A stretch of 64,000 nucleotides of DNA, from assembly GCF_002752675.1 (NCBI RefSeq), contig NZ_CP024608.1, forward strand, positions 806,001 to 870,000. Direction: 5' to 3'. Source of the stretch: Massilia violaceinigra (lineage in GTDB: Bacteria; Pseudomonadota; Gammaproteobacteria; Burkholderiales; Burkholderiaceae_D). The first letter of the stretch is position 1. Each line of letters begins with the position of its first letter. This document shows positions 33,462 to 42,183 of the stretch, piece by piece. The notes beneath the pieces are model-generated. The model was given only the letters and a program-made list of their open reading frames with translations. It did no database searches and was not told the DNA's origin. A program made the translations under genes and the position numbers.

Positions 33462-33896
33462 ATGGAACGTTCTACACGCCAGCGGACAGCGATTCGTACT
33501 GTCATCGATGCGGCGGCCCGCCCGCTCACACCTCAGGAAATTCTCGCCGGGGTACGGGAGACCGTGTCCGAAATCGGCATCGCGACCATTTACCGCAACC
33601 TCAAGCTGCTGCTCGACGAGGGCACGATCCAGACCGTGAGCCTGCCGGGCGAGAATGCGCGCTACGAAATGAGCCACGCCGCGCATCATCACCATCACCA
33701 CTTTCATTGCGTGCCGTGCGACCGCGTGTTCGATGTCGAAGGCTGCCCGGGCACGATGGAAAATCTCGCGCCGGCCGGGTTTGTGATCGACCGCCACGAA
33801 CTGACCTTGTACGGCGTGTGCGCCGACTGCTCGGCGGAGCGCGCGAAGGCAGCGCCAGTACCAAAACGCCGGGCGCGCGCACCGAAGACGCACTAG
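33462..33896 (+). CDS. Fur-family metalloregulator
   Basis: 144 residues. Winged-helix DNA-binding half with PLTPQEILAGVRETVSEIGI and recognition helix ATIYRNLKLLLDEG (41-54), then a metal-binding dimer domain with HAAHHHHHHFHC (histidine-rich, 72-83) and two zinc-type pairs, Cys83/Cys86 and Cys120/Cys123. Short Arg/Pro/Lys tail. Could be Fur or Zur; the motifs do not settle the metal. ATG 33462 aligns with the family N-terminus. It is divergent from the kinase-PLP-ligase operon across a Fur-box-like site, so autoregulation and operon control are likely. It is not the long, acidic, housekeeping type of Fur, so it may be dedicated to this locus. Confidence 0.9.
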   Translation: MERSTRQRTAIRTVIDAAARPLTPQEILAGVRETVSEIGIATIYRNLKLLLDEGTIQTVSLPGENARYEMSHAAHHHHHHFHCVPCDRVFDVEGCPGTMENLAPAGFVIDRHELTLYGVCADCSAERAKAAPVPKRRARAPKTH

Positions 33897-33899
33897 TTA

Positions 33900-34000
33900 C
33901 GTCGTTCCCGCGCCAAGGCGGCACTCGGCGGGAACCCAAGTCTATTCCGTAATTGCAGGCGGCTTTACGAACTTGGGTTCCCGCCTGCGCGGGAACGACG
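33900..34000. repeat. REP-like inverted repeat between convergent genes
   Basis: The left arm (33900-33941) CGTCGTTCCCGCG...GCGGGAACCCAAGT and right arm (33971-34000) ACTTGGGTTCCCGCC...GCGGGAACGACG are inverted relative to each other, each with its own GTTCCCGC/GCGGGAAC hairpin. Typical dispersed extragenic palindrome. It may also stop transcription from both sides. Confidence 0.8.
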
Positions 34001-34011
34001 GGGGATAGCGG

Positions 34012-35475
34012 TTACAACCGGAACCGCCGCCCGCTCCACAGCATCAGCATCACCGCACACGCCAGCACCCACAAATACCCCACAGCCCCGCCAATACTCG
34101 CGGCCACGCCATCGAGCGGCCGGTCGGCCTGAAAGCGCGGTATCTTGTCGTGATCCGTGAAGTTCAGGCGCGCCGCGCAGCCCTGGCATGCATTGGCCGG
34201 ATTGGCTGCTTCCGCCAGCGCGCGCGGCCAGAAAAACGCCCGCAGTTCGTCCGTATATTCGCCGGTCCGCTTCAGGAAGCGCTTGTGACGTTCCACGCCG
34301 CTGCCCGCGGCCTGCTGCAGCAAGGTATCGAACACCATCGCCGGCGACAGCCAGCGCAGCGCGGCCGCCCGCCCCGCCGCGGCCTCGTTCTGGTGCGCCG
34401 CAGCCGAAGCGCGCTCCTCGATTTGTCGTTCCACTGCCTGCTGCACCGCAATCTGCTTGGTCGCATACGACACCTTGTCAACCCGCTCGGCTGCCGCCGC
34501 GTACGCCGGCTCGGCGCGCGCAAACGCGGCAAACAGCGCATCGCGATTGGCCGGCGTGAAGTCGTTCGCACGCCGCAGGTCGTCGAGATAAAGCAGTGGC
34601 GACGGCGCCGGATACGCCGTGTCGATGATCAGGGCGCCGGCTGCCGGAACGAAGAACGTGAAGCCGATCCACACCGATACCAGCCGCAGATAGCTCCCCA
34701 CCACCCCGATGCGGCTTGCCAACAGCGCCGTCAGCGCCACCCAGAACAAGGTGAGGCCGGCCAGCGCGGCGCCCAGTAGCAGCACGGTGCCCGCCGTCTG
34801 CATGCTCCAGCATGGCGTGCCCGCCACCAGCAGGGCCAGCACCGTCGCCACGAGCGTGAACGGTACGCACACGATGGCGGCAACGCCAAACTTGAGCATC
34901 ACCAGTTGGCGGAACGACGGCAGTTGCGCCGCCATCAGCCGCAGCGCGCCGGAATCGCGTTCGGCCGCCAGGAGCGAGGCGCCGATGGCGATCAAGGCCA
35001 GCGGCAGCACATACACCAGCACGAACGACAGGTCGAAGTCGCCCAGGCTCAAAATGCGCGGGTTGATGAAGTCGAAGGCGGCAGCCGGCGGCGCCACGTA
35101 ATCGAGATCCGTCTTGATATAGAACGGCAGCAGGCGTGACTGGCCGATGGCAATCCCCGCCAGCGGCGACGGCGGCTTGACCGCATACGCCGACAGGCCG
35201 TAGCGCATGTAGCCGGCGGCGTCGGACGGGTCCTGCCAGTACGGCAGCACCGTGTCGGCGGGGCGGCTGTAGCGCGCCACGTCGGCCTGCTGCTTCAGGA
35301 CCTTGGCTGCCGCATGCATTTTCACCCGCTCGACCGTGGCTTGCTGCCCGTCGGCGTTGGCCTGGCCGTTGATCGCTCCCCACGCCAGCGCGGCAAACAG
35401 CAGTGCGCCGATGATCCATGTGAAGCGCGCCCTGAGCAGCATCGCCAGTTCGAGTCGAAACAGTGCGCGCGTCAT
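34012..35475 (-). CDS. ABC-2 permease with DUF3526, second of a pair
   Basis: About 487 residues: N-terminal helix (FTWIIGALLFAALAWGAING), large periplasmic loop, then helices FVLVYVLPLALIAIGASLLA, FGVAAIVCVPFTLVATVLAL, TVLLLGAALAGLTLFWVALT and a last helix before the Arg-rich end (WVLACAVMLMLWSGRRFRL). The late soluble region contains KRTGEYTDELRAFFWPRALA, the DUF3526 pattern. Such permeases come in heterologous pairs with one ATPase, as here. The ATG at 35475 overlaps the stop of the preceding permease. The exported substrate is unknown; the location between the metallophore-like operon and its receptor suggests a linked role. Confidence 0.85.
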   Translation of the reverse strand: MTRALFRLELAMLLRARFTWIIGALLFAALAWGAINGQANADGQQATVERVKMHAAAKVLKQQADVARYSRPADTVLPYWQDPSDAAGYMRYGLSAYAVKPPSPLAGIAIGQSRLLPFYIKTDLDYVAPPAAAFDFINPRILSLGDFDLSFVLVYVLPLALIAIGASLLAAERDSGALRLMAAQLPSFRQLVMLKFGVAAIVCVPFTLVATVLALLVAGTPCWSMQTAGTVLLLGAALAGLTLFWVALTALLASRIGVVGSYLRLVSVWIGFTFFVPAAGALIIDTAYPAPSPLLYLDDLRRANDFTPANRDALFAAFARAEPAYAAAAERVDKVSYATKQIAVQQAVERQIEERASAAAHQNEAAAGRAAALRWLSPAMVFDTLLQQAAGSGVERHKRFLKRTGEYTDELRAFFWPRALAEAANPANACQGCAARLNFTDHDKIPRFQADRPLDGVAASIGGAVGYLWVLACAVMLMLWSGRRFRL

Positions 35476-36857
35476 GGTTGCACCCCTTTCACCGCGCGCC
35501 AGGCGGCAAGGCCGGCAAGGACGCACCATCCCGCCAGCAGCAGCAATGGCGCCGCCGCGTTGGCGAGCACGCCGCGCAAAGGCGGCGCGCTGTAGGCAAA
35601 GGCCGGCACCGATTCCCAGAACTGCTTGCCGGTCGAGGCGCTTGCGTCCTCGTGTTCCGCATGACGCATCAAATCTCCATTAAGGCGGTTGACCATCGCG
35701 CGCCGGTAGGTTTCGGCGGCTTCGATGAAATGCCGGTGCTGGTAAAAGTCGGTGCCTGCAACGGCCGCGCCGGACGCTTGCAGCGCAACGGTCGGCGTGA
35801 TGGCGCCCAGCCAGCCGAAGGTGCGGTCCTGCTGCTCCACCGAGTCGTAAAAGCGTCCGAGCACGCGGTCGAACACATCATGCGATTCGCGCTCGGACTG
35901 GTCGAGCTGCGCGGCGCGCACATTGGTCACCTTGGCCTTGACCAGCGCCTGGCGCCGCGCTTCCCATTTCTCGGCGCCTTCGTACGCGGGCGACTCGTTC
36001 TCAACGCGGCTGCGCAGCTCCTGGTATGACGGCACGGGCGCGAGCACTTGCGCGGCATTGCCGGCGGCGCGCGGCAGTACCACGCACAGCACCAGCCAGA
36101 GCACCAGCATGATGGCCAGCGCCGCGCGCGCACTGGGCGCCTTGAGCGACACCGCCAGTGCGATCAGCAAAAATACCAGCAGGTACATGAAGTTCAGCAG
36201 GCTCCAGATGGCCAGCCGACTCGCGCCGTTCCAGCCTGCGTCGGGCAGCGCCTGCAGCGCGAAGGTCCCCATCGCCACCACGGGAGCGAGCGCCATGCAC
36301 ACCAGCGCGCCCACCATCACCGCGAAACGCGAGAGCAAAAGGCGCCCGGGCGTGGCGCCGTTACCGAAGGCCATGCGCAGGGTGCCGCGCTGGCGGTCCT
36401 GGGCAAAGCCGGCAAAACCGAGCAGGATCGCAAACATCGGCCCGAGCACTTCGAGCACCTGCGCCACCGAGGCGGCACTGCGCATGATCGGATCGGCATC
36501 CTGGTTGGGGCGGAAAATCATCTCGTTGCGCTTGTGCGCCTCCAGCCAGACCGACAGGCCGACGAAGGGTTCGATGCCTGGCGCGAGCACCAGCAGCGGC
36601 GACGACGGCTTGACCGCCCACACGCCGAAGTGCGCGGCGCTGTGCGGGTCTTTCTGGCCCTGGGCGACCCAGCGCGCGCGCTCGGATGCGGCGAAGCGCG
36701 TGCGTTCGTCGGCCATGCGCGTCGCGCCATTCATGGACGAGAAAAACACGATCAGCAGCAGCAGCGGCGCCAGGATGGCGACCCAGCGCAGGCGTGGTTC
36801 GCGCCACAGGCGCTGGGCTTCGGCGCGCAGCAGCGCCGGATGCAGCGCCCCGCTCAT
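35472..36857 (-). CDS. ABC-2 permease with DUF3526, first of a pair
   Basis: 461 residues with the same plan as its partner: N-terminal helix WVAILAPLLLLIVFFSSMNG, long extracytoplasmic stretch, helices around LGPMFAILLGFAGFA, FAVMVGALVCMALAPVVAMG, FMYLLVFLLIALAVSLK and LAIMLVLWLVLCVVLPRAAG, then a DUF3526-type region and a terminal helix LLLLAGWCVLAGLAAWRAVK. AQDRQRGTLRMAFGNGATPG is the cytosolic coupling motif seen in ABC-2 exporters. Start overlaps the ATPase stop (ATGA); stop overlaps the partner permease start. Confidence 0.86.
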   Translation of the reverse strand: MSGALHPALLRAEAQRLWREPRLRWVAILAPLLLLIVFFSSMNGATRMADERTRFAASERARWVAQGQKDPHSAAHFGVWAVKPSSPLLVLAPGIEPFVGLSVWLEAHKRNEMIFRPNQDADPIMRSAASVAQVLEVLGPMFAILLGFAGFAQDRQRGTLRMAFGNGATPGRLLLSRFAVMVGALVCMALAPVVAMGTFALQALPDAGWNGASRLAIWSLLNFMYLLVFLLIALAVSLKAPSARAALAIMLVLWLVLCVVLPRAAGNAAQVLAPVPSYQELRSRVENESPAYEGAEKWEARRQALVKAKVTNVRAAQLDQSERESHDVFDRVLGRFYDSVEQQDRTFGWLGAITPTVALQASGAAVAGTDFYQHRHFIEAAETYRRAMVNRLNGDLMRHAEHEDASASTGKQFWESVPAFAYSAPPLRGVLANAAAPLLLLAGWCVLAGLAAWRAVKGVQP

Positions 36858-37573
36858 CGCGCCAGCTGCGTGATGTAGACCTGCTCCAGCGCCGCATGCC
36901 CGGTCGTTTGCGGATCGATTTCGCGCTCGATGCGCCCCGCGTGCAGCACACCGACGCGAGTAGCCACTTCCTTGATGCGGTACAGGTCATGGGTGGCCAT
37001 CAGAATGGCGACGCCACGCTGCGCCGCCGCGCGCAGAAGGCCAGACAGCTCCGACGCAGCCAGCGGGTCCAGGCCCGAGGTGGGCTCGTCGAGCAGCAGC
37101 AGCTTGGCCTCGCGCGCCATCGCGATCGCAATGCCGACCTTCTGGCGCATGCCTTTCGAGTAGTTGCGCGCGTGGCGGTCGTGCGCGTCGGCACGCAGGC
37201 CGGACTCGCTCAAGAGCTGGCGCAAGGTGGCGTCGTCCAGCTCCTTTGACGCCAGCAGCGAGAAGTAGCGCAGGTTTTCCAGCCCGCTCAGTTCCGGATA
37301 AATCGCCACCTGTTCCGGCAGATAGGCAATCGAGCGGCGCGTGCGGGCCGCGTCGCCCGCAACCGGTTCGCCGCACACATGGATGCTGCCGCCGTCCGGC
37401 TGCAGGAAGCCGAGGATCAGATTGAGCGTCGTGGTTTTGCCGGCACCGTTGGGGGCGAGCAGCGCGTACACCTCGCCCGCCTGCAAGGTGAGCGAGAGGC
37501 CGTTCAGGGCCACGCGCTCGCCGAAACGGCGCGTGACGTTGTCCATCTGGAGGGCAGGTTTCATCATGTCCAT
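36854..37573 (-). CDS. ABC transporter ATP-binding protein
   Basis: 239 residues: Walker A APNGAGKTT, Q-loop YLPEQVAIYPELSGLENLRY, signature YSKGMRQKVGIA, Walker B LLLLDEPTSGLD and switch His in MATHDLYRIKE. The ATPase for the two DUF3526 permeases that follow with 4-nt overlaps. Alternative ATGs lie 6 and 9 nt inside; no clear ribosome site decides. It is divergent from the TonB receptor gene across an 80-nt interval with a Fur-box-like site. Confidence 0.92.
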   Translation of the reverse strand: MDMMKPALQMDNVTRRFGERVALNGLSLTLQAGEVYALLAPNGAGKTTTLNLILGFLQPDGGSIHVCGEPVAGDAARTRRSIAYLPEQVAIYPELSGLENLRYFSLLASKELDDATLRQLLSESGLRADAHDRHARNYSKGMRQKVGIAIAMAREAKLLLLDEPTSGLDPLAASELSGLLRAAAQRGVAILMATHDLYRIKEVATRVGVLHAGRIEREIDPQTTGHAALEQVYITQLAR

Positions 37574-37594
37574 GGGGTTGACTTAACTAAAAGA

Positions 37595-37638
37595 TTGCGG
37601 AAGTGTCGAGGACTATACGATAATGAGAGCTTATTATC
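37595..37638 (+). promoter_or_regulatory. Receptor promoter overlapped by a Fur-box-like palindrome
   Basis: TTGCGG (37595-37600) and GATAAT (37619-37624), 18 bp apart, could be the -35 and -10. GATAATGAGAGCTTATTATC (37619-37638) is an inverted repeat of GATAAT(G/A)AG and covers the -10. It ends 15 nt before the receptor start, as in iron-repressed receptor genes. Confidence 0.6.
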
Positions 37639-37653
37639 AATAGGAGTCTTGCC

Positions 37654-39846
37654 GTGAAATTGAGAAAGCTGCCGTGCGCACTGCTTTGCCTGTATAGCCC
37701 CTTGCTCGCGTATGCCGACGACGCACCGCCGCCAATGCAGGTGGTTGTCATCGACAGCGCCCGTGCGCCGGCCGGCAGCGACAGCACTGGTGTAGGCAGC
37801 CGCCTCGACCTGGCCCTGCGCGAGACGCCCGCCTCGGTCGAAGTGATCAACCGCGACCTGATCGAGGTGCGCGGTGCGCGCAGCCTCGATGAAGCGGTGC
37901 GCGGCGCGGTCGGCATCACCCAGGGCGGCAATGCCACCTCGCCGTCGCAAACGTCGTCGCGCGGGTTCAGCGCGGGCTTCGTCAGCTATCTGTACGACGG
38001 CAGCCGCATCGCCGTGCCGACCATGAGTGCGCGTACCCAGGACACATGGAATTTCGAGCGCATTGAAGTGCTCAAGGGACCTGCCTCGCTGATGTCGGGC
38101 GACGGCGCGATTGGCGGCGCGATCAATTTCGTCACCAAGCGGCCGGACCGCACGCTGCCCGCCAGCGAAGCGATGCTGTCGTACGGGAGCTTCAATACCT
38201 GGCGCCTCGGCGCGGGCATCAACCGGCCGCTGGGCGAGACGAGCGCAGTGCGCATCGATTACAGCCACCAGCAGTCCGATGGCTACATCGACCGCAACAA
38301 GCAGCGTTACGACAGCCTGACCTTGGCCACCACCAGCGCGCTGACGCGCGACATCACGCTCGACCTGAGCCTGGATCTGCTGTCCGATAGCGTGAAGGCG
38401 TATCAGGGCTCGCCGCTGGTGCCGCGTGCTCTGGCGACCGATCTGGTGGGCGCGGTCAGCGAAGCTCGCGGGCGCGTGATCGACCGGCGCCTGGCCTTTA
38501 AAAACTACAACGTCGACGACGCGGTCATGGAGTCCGACAGCGCCTGGGCGCGCGCCAAGCTGACCTGGAAGCTCGCTCCCGACTGGACCTTGCGCAACGA
38601 ACTGTCGTACTACACGGCCGACCGCAACTGGCGCAACGCCGAGAGCTATACCTTCAGCGCGCCGCGCCAGATCGTGCGCGACCTGGTTGGCGTGACGCAC
38701 GACCACCAGGTGTTCGGCAACCGGCTCGACCTGTCGTACACCGGCAATCTGGCGGGCATGAAGCACCGCTTCGCCGCCGGCGCGGAATACACCAAGACGC
38801 GCTTTGCCACCGGCCGCAGTTTTTCCAACGGCGCCGGCGCCGCCAATGCCGCGTTGACGGTCGACCTGTTCGATCCGGCCTACGGCACCTATGAATCGCT
38901 GAGCGCCAACGCCGCGCTGTACACGGGCGCCGGCAACCGCACCAATTTTTCGACCAGTATTCCAACCGTGTCGCTGTACCTTGAGGATGCGCTGTGGGTG
39001 ACCGACAAGTGGACCATCGTGGCGGGCCTGCGCCAGGACCGGGTCAAGCTCGGTCGGCGCACCGCGGACCTGAATACGGGCGTGGCAACCGCGTACTCGC
39101 AGACGTACGACCCGCGCTCGCTGCGCATCGGCACTGTGTATGCGTTCGACAAGGACATCTCGGTGTACGCGCAGCACACCAGCGCCTCGGCGCCGGTCGG
39201 CTCGGGCAACCTGCTGCTGCTCAGCGCCGCGAATGCCGCCTTTGAACTGTCGAAAGGCACGCAGAGCGAAATCGGCATCAAGCAGTCGCTCTTCGGCGGC
39301 ACGGTCGACACCACGCTGGCGCTGTACCGGATCGAGCTCGATAACATCCTTTCGCGCGATGCCGCGGTGCCGACCTTGACCGTCAACAGCGGCAAGCAAT
39401 CCTCGCGCGGGGTGGAGCTGGCGGCGGCGTGGCGGCCAACGCGCCAGGTGAGCATCAACGGCAACCTGGCCGTGCTCGACGCCCGGTTCGACCAGCTGCT
39501 CGAAGCGGGCAAGGTGTCGCGCGCGGGGAACCTGCCGCCCAACGTCGCCAAAAAGACCGGCAACCTGTGGGTCGACTACAAGGTGGACCAGATGCCGCTC
39601 AAGCTGGGCGCCGCGCTCAATTACACGGGCGAGCGCTACACCAACAACGCCAATACGGTCCGCATGAACGCATTCACCACGGCAGACGTGTACGCGAGCT
39701 GGCGGCTCGGCACGGGCGATCTGACGCTACGTGTGCGAAATCTGGGCGACAAGCTGTATGCCGGCTGGAGCGGGGCGAACGTGAACAGCCAGGTGATTCT
39801 GGGTGCGCCGCGCAGCGCCGACCTGACCTGGCACGCGCGGTTTTGA
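37654..39846 (+). CDS. TonB-dependent siderophore-type receptor
   Basis: 730 residues: signal peptide (KLPCALLCLYSPLLAYA), short Ton-box-like MQVVVIDS, plug domain with LRETPASVEVINRDLIEVRG, SRGFSAGFVSYLYDGSRIA and IEVLKGPASLMSGDGAIGGA (FhuA/FptA-type plug), then a 22-strand barrel ending in aromatic ...DLTWHARF. The plug sequence fits the FhuE/FptA/FoxA siderophore-receptor subfamily. Energised by TonB, one of which is at 43988. GTG start at 37654 with TAGGAG 7 nt upstream. The Fur-box-like site at the promoter and the biosynthetic operon 4 kb away suggest uptake of the locus's own metal complex. Confidence 0.92.
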   Translation: MKLRKLPCALLCLYSPLLAYADDAPPPMQVVVIDSARAPAGSDSTGVGSRLDLALRETPASVEVINRDLIEVRGARSLDEAVRGAVGITQGGNATSPSQTSSRGFSAGFVSYLYDGSRIAVPTMSARTQDTWNFERIEVLKGPASLMSGDGAIGGAINFVTKRPDRTLPASEAMLSYGSFNTWRLGAGINRPLGETSAVRIDYSHQQSDGYIDRNKQRYDSLTLATTSALTRDITLDLSLDLLSDSVKAYQGSPLVPRALATDLVGAVSEARGRVIDRRLAFKNYNVDDAVMESDSAWARAKLTWKLAPDWTLRNELSYYTADRNWRNAESYTFSAPRQIVRDLVGVTHDHQVFGNRLDLSYTGNLAGMKHRFAAGAEYTKTRFATGRSFSNGAGAANAALTVDLFDPAYGTYESLSANAALYTGAGNRTNFSTSIPTVSLYLEDALWVTDKWTIVAGLRQDRVKLGRRTADLNTGVATAYSQTYDPRSLRIGTVYAFDKDISVYAQHTSASAPVGSGNLLLLSAANAAFELSKGTQSEIGIKQSLFGGTVDTTLALYRIELDNILSRDAAVPTLTVNSGKQSSRGVELAAAWRPTRQVSINGNLAVLDARFDQLLEAGKVSRAGNLPPNVAKKTGNLWVDYKVDQMPLKLGAALNYTGERYTNNANTVRMNAFTTADVYASWRLGTGDLTLRVRNLGDKLYAGWSGANVNSQVILGAPRSADLTWHARF

Positions 39847-39952
39847 GCGCCGCTTTGTTACGGCCGGCTTAAAGGAACGTCCGTTTGCTGTAGTGAAGCT
39901 GAAAATCAGAGTAAGATTGCCGTTCTTATCAACTTGCAAACCGGAGTACACC

Positions 39953-40408
39953 ATGAGTTTCGACAATTTTCTGACTCGCCTGAAAACCAAAGCCGGTGAA
40001 ATGAAAACGGAAGCCCTGAAATTCAAGAACAAGAATTTCATGGATGCGGCGATGGCCGGTTCGGCGCTGATCGCCATGGCGGACGGTAACATCACGTCGG
40101 ACGAGAAGCAAAAAATGGTCAAGTTCATCGAGACCCACGACGCGCTGTCGGTCTTCACGACCAGCGACGTGATCAAGGCGTTCCAGGACCATGTGAGCCA
40201 ACTCGAATTCGACAAGGATATCGGCGAATCGAAAGCCTACCAGGCACTGGGCAAGATGAAATCGAACGGCGAAGCGGCGCGCCTGCTGGTGCGCATGGTG
40301 ATCGCCATCGCATCGGCGGACGGCAAATTCGACGACGGCGAAAAAGCGGTGGCGGTCAAGATCTGCAAGGAACTCGGCATCAACCCGTCCGAGTTCGAGC
40401 TGGCATAA
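39953..40408 (+). CDS. TerB-family tellurite-resistance-like protein
   Basis: 151 residues, all helical: basic N-terminal amphipathic helix (FDNFLTRLKTKAGEMKTEAL), then the TerB core with ALIAMADGNITSDEKQKMVK and MVIAIASADGKFDDGEKAVA, the two acidic D-G-x-x-x-x-x-E metal-binding loops of the family. TerB proteins bind divalent metal and are membrane-associated in the Ter stress system. No other ter genes are nearby, so the role is open. ATG 39953 with GGAG upstream. It is followed by a hairpin terminator. Confidence 0.9.
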   Translation: MSFDNFLTRLKTKAGEMKTEALKFKNKNFMDAAMAGSALIAMADGNITSDEKQKMVKFIETHDALSVFTTSDVIKAFQDHVSQLEFDKDIGESKAYQALGKMKSNGEAARLLVRMVIAIASADGKFDDGEKAVAVKICKELGINPSEFELA

Positions 40409-40414
40409 GAAGAT

Positions 40415-40440
40415 GGGGTGGGCCGCAAGCCCACCCCCTT
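40415..40440. terminator. Hairpin terminator between convergent genes
   Basis: GGGGTGGGC (40415-40423) pairs with GCCCACCCC (40429-40437) around CGCAA, then CTT. Lies between the TerB-like gene (+) and the M28 peptidase gene (-). Confidence 0.7.
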
Positions 40441-40446
40441 ACTGCA

Positions 40447-42078
40447 TTACTTGGCTGAGGCGCGAACCTTGCCGAAGGCGTCGCCGGCTTTCCAGGCCGG
40501 CATCTTCGGTGCGTCCGCCACGCGGCGACCCAGGTTCAACGTGAACTGCGCCTGCTGCACCATGCCCGACAGATCCCATGTCGGATCGTATTCATCGCCT
40601 ACCTGGTGGTAGCGCGCGCGGTACGAGGCCTGCTTGGCCTTGGCGCCTTCGATATCCTTCACATAGTCCTTGCCGCCTTCGATCGAGAAGGCTGGAATGC
40701 CGGCTTTCGCGAAGCTGAAATGGTCGCTGCGGAAGTAGCCGCCCGCCAGGTCCGGCTCGGGCGTACGCACCACCAGGCCCATGGCCTTGGCGGTCGCTTC
40801 GGCCATCGCGCCCAGTTCCGTGCGCTCGCTGCCCTTGGTGCCGATATCCTTGGCCGCGCCGACGAAATTGAGGCTGTCCAGATTCAGGTTGGCCGCGGTT
40901 TTATTGACTGGCCACAGCGGGTTGCTGGCGTAGGCCGCGCTGCCCAGCAGGCCCTGTTCTTCGGCTGCCACCCACAGGAACATCTGGCTGCGTTTGGCCG
41001 GCGAGCGTACCGCTTCCTGCGCCATGGCCAGCAAGCCGGCGGTGCCGGATGCATTATCGACCGCGCCGTTGTAGATGGTGTCGGCGCCTTCGCCTTGCTT
41101 GCCCAGGTGATCCCAGTGGGCGCTGTAGATCACCACTTCGTCCTTGAGTTTCGGATCGGTGCCCGGCACCACGCCGGCCACGTTGAACTGTTCGACCATG
41201 CGCACGGCCGCCTTCATCTCGCCTTTGATTTTGGCTTTCAGGGCCACCGGCTTGAAGTTCTTGTTCTCGGCGGCAGTACGCAGCGCGTCCAGATCTTCGC
41301 CGGCGGCGGCGAACAGGGTGCGCGCGGAGGCTTCGGTCATCCAGCCTTCCATGTTGGCGCCCAGTTTGCCCTGCGCCAGCTGAAAGCGTTCGCTCAGCCA
41401 GCTGTTTTGCACCACGCTCCAGCCATACGAAGCCGAAGCGTCGGTGTGAATCAGCAGCACGCCGGCAGCGCCCTGGCGCGCGGCTTCTTCAAATTTGTAG
41501 GTCCAGCGGCCGTAGTAGGTCAGGCCCTTGCCGTTGAAGCGATTCGGCTCGGCTGCCGTCGGCGCCGGGTCGTTGACCATCATGACGACGACCTTGCCCT
41601 TGACGTCCATTCCCTTGTAGTCGTCCCAGCCTTCTTCCGGCGCGGTGATGCCGTAGCCGACGAACACCAGGTCGGCGTTCATCGCGTGCGAGGCCTTGGC
41701 GTCGCCCGGCGCCCAGACCCAGTCCTTGCCGAAGGCGAGCGATTGCGCCTTGCCGCCCGCTTCCAGCGCCACGCTGCTGCTGTCCGGCGTGGCTTTCACG
41801 CCCGCGATCTTGACCGACTGGCGGAAGCTGTCGCCGTTGCCCGGCTTGAGTCCGACGGCCAGCGCCTGTGCTTCAAGGTAGGCCACGGTCAGGTCGCCGC
41901 CGCGCTGGCCGGTGCCGCGTCCTTCGAGTACATCGCTCGACAGGAACGACAGGTGGGCGCGCAGCGGCGCTTCCTTGACGGTGGGGACGGAGGCGGCGCC
42001 GGCGGCGTACGCGGGGAAAGCTGCGGCCAGGCTGGTAGCCAGGGCCGTGCTCACGAGGGAGGAAAGCATCTTTTGCAT
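40447..42078 (-). CDS. M28-family zinc aminopeptidase with PA domain, exported
   Basis: 543 residues: signal peptide (STALATSLAAAFPAYAAGA), an inserted PA domain (about 130-260, with VVVMMVNDPAPTAAEPNRFN and AAGVLLIHTDASASYGWS), and a C-terminal M28 catalytic domain. Zinc ligands are visible in order: YSAHWDHLG, GAVDNASGTAG, AAEEQGLLG (general base and ligand), LNLDSLN and YHQVGDEYD. A typical secreted or periplasmic aminopeptidase of the M28 group found in soil proteobacteria. Single gene; a second M28-like gene lies 105 bp upstream on the same strand. Confidence 0.93.
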   Translation of the reverse strand: MQKMLSSLVSTALATSLAAAFPAYAAGAASVPTVKEAPLRAHLSFLSSDVLEGRGTGQRGGDLTVAYLEAQALAVGLKPGNGDSFRQSVKIAGVKATPDSSSVALEAGGKAQSLAFGKDWVWAPGDAKASHAMNADLVFVGYGITAPEEGWDDYKGMDVKGKVVVMMVNDPAPTAAEPNRFNGKGLTYYGRWTYKFEEAARQGAAGVLLIHTDASASYGWSVVQNSWLSERFQLAQGKLGANMEGWMTEASARTLFAAAGEDLDALRTAAENKNFKPVALKAKIKGEMKAAVRMVEQFNVAGVVPGTDPKLKDEVVIYSAHWDHLGKQGEGADTIYNGAVDNASGTAGLLAMAQEAVRSPAKRSQMFLWVAAEEQGLLGSAAYASNPLWPVNKTAANLNLDSLNFVGAAKDIGTKGSERTELGAMAEATAKAMGLVVRTPEPDLAGGYFRSDHFSFAKAGIPAFSIEGGKDYVKDIEGAKAKQASYRARYHQVGDEYDPTWDLSGMVQQAQFTLNLGRRVADAPKMPAWKAGDAFGKVRASAK

Positions 42079-42183
42079 GGGTTCCTAGTGCGGTAGAGGG
42101 TGGTAAATACGGCGCCCACGGCGGGCGGAGCGAAACATTGTATGCCATTCCGCCACCCCGTTTGCAAAGGAAATCGCGCGGCG

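Noticed and set aside
33675..33710. Run of six histidines in the Fur-family gene as an engineered tag
   Set aside because: It is inside the conserved metal-binding region, flanked by natural Fur-family sequence; histidine-rich stretches occur here naturally.
37564..39399. 611-codon minus-strand frame opposite the TonB receptor
   Set aside because: Antisense shadow; the receptor plug and barrel motifs are on the plus strand.
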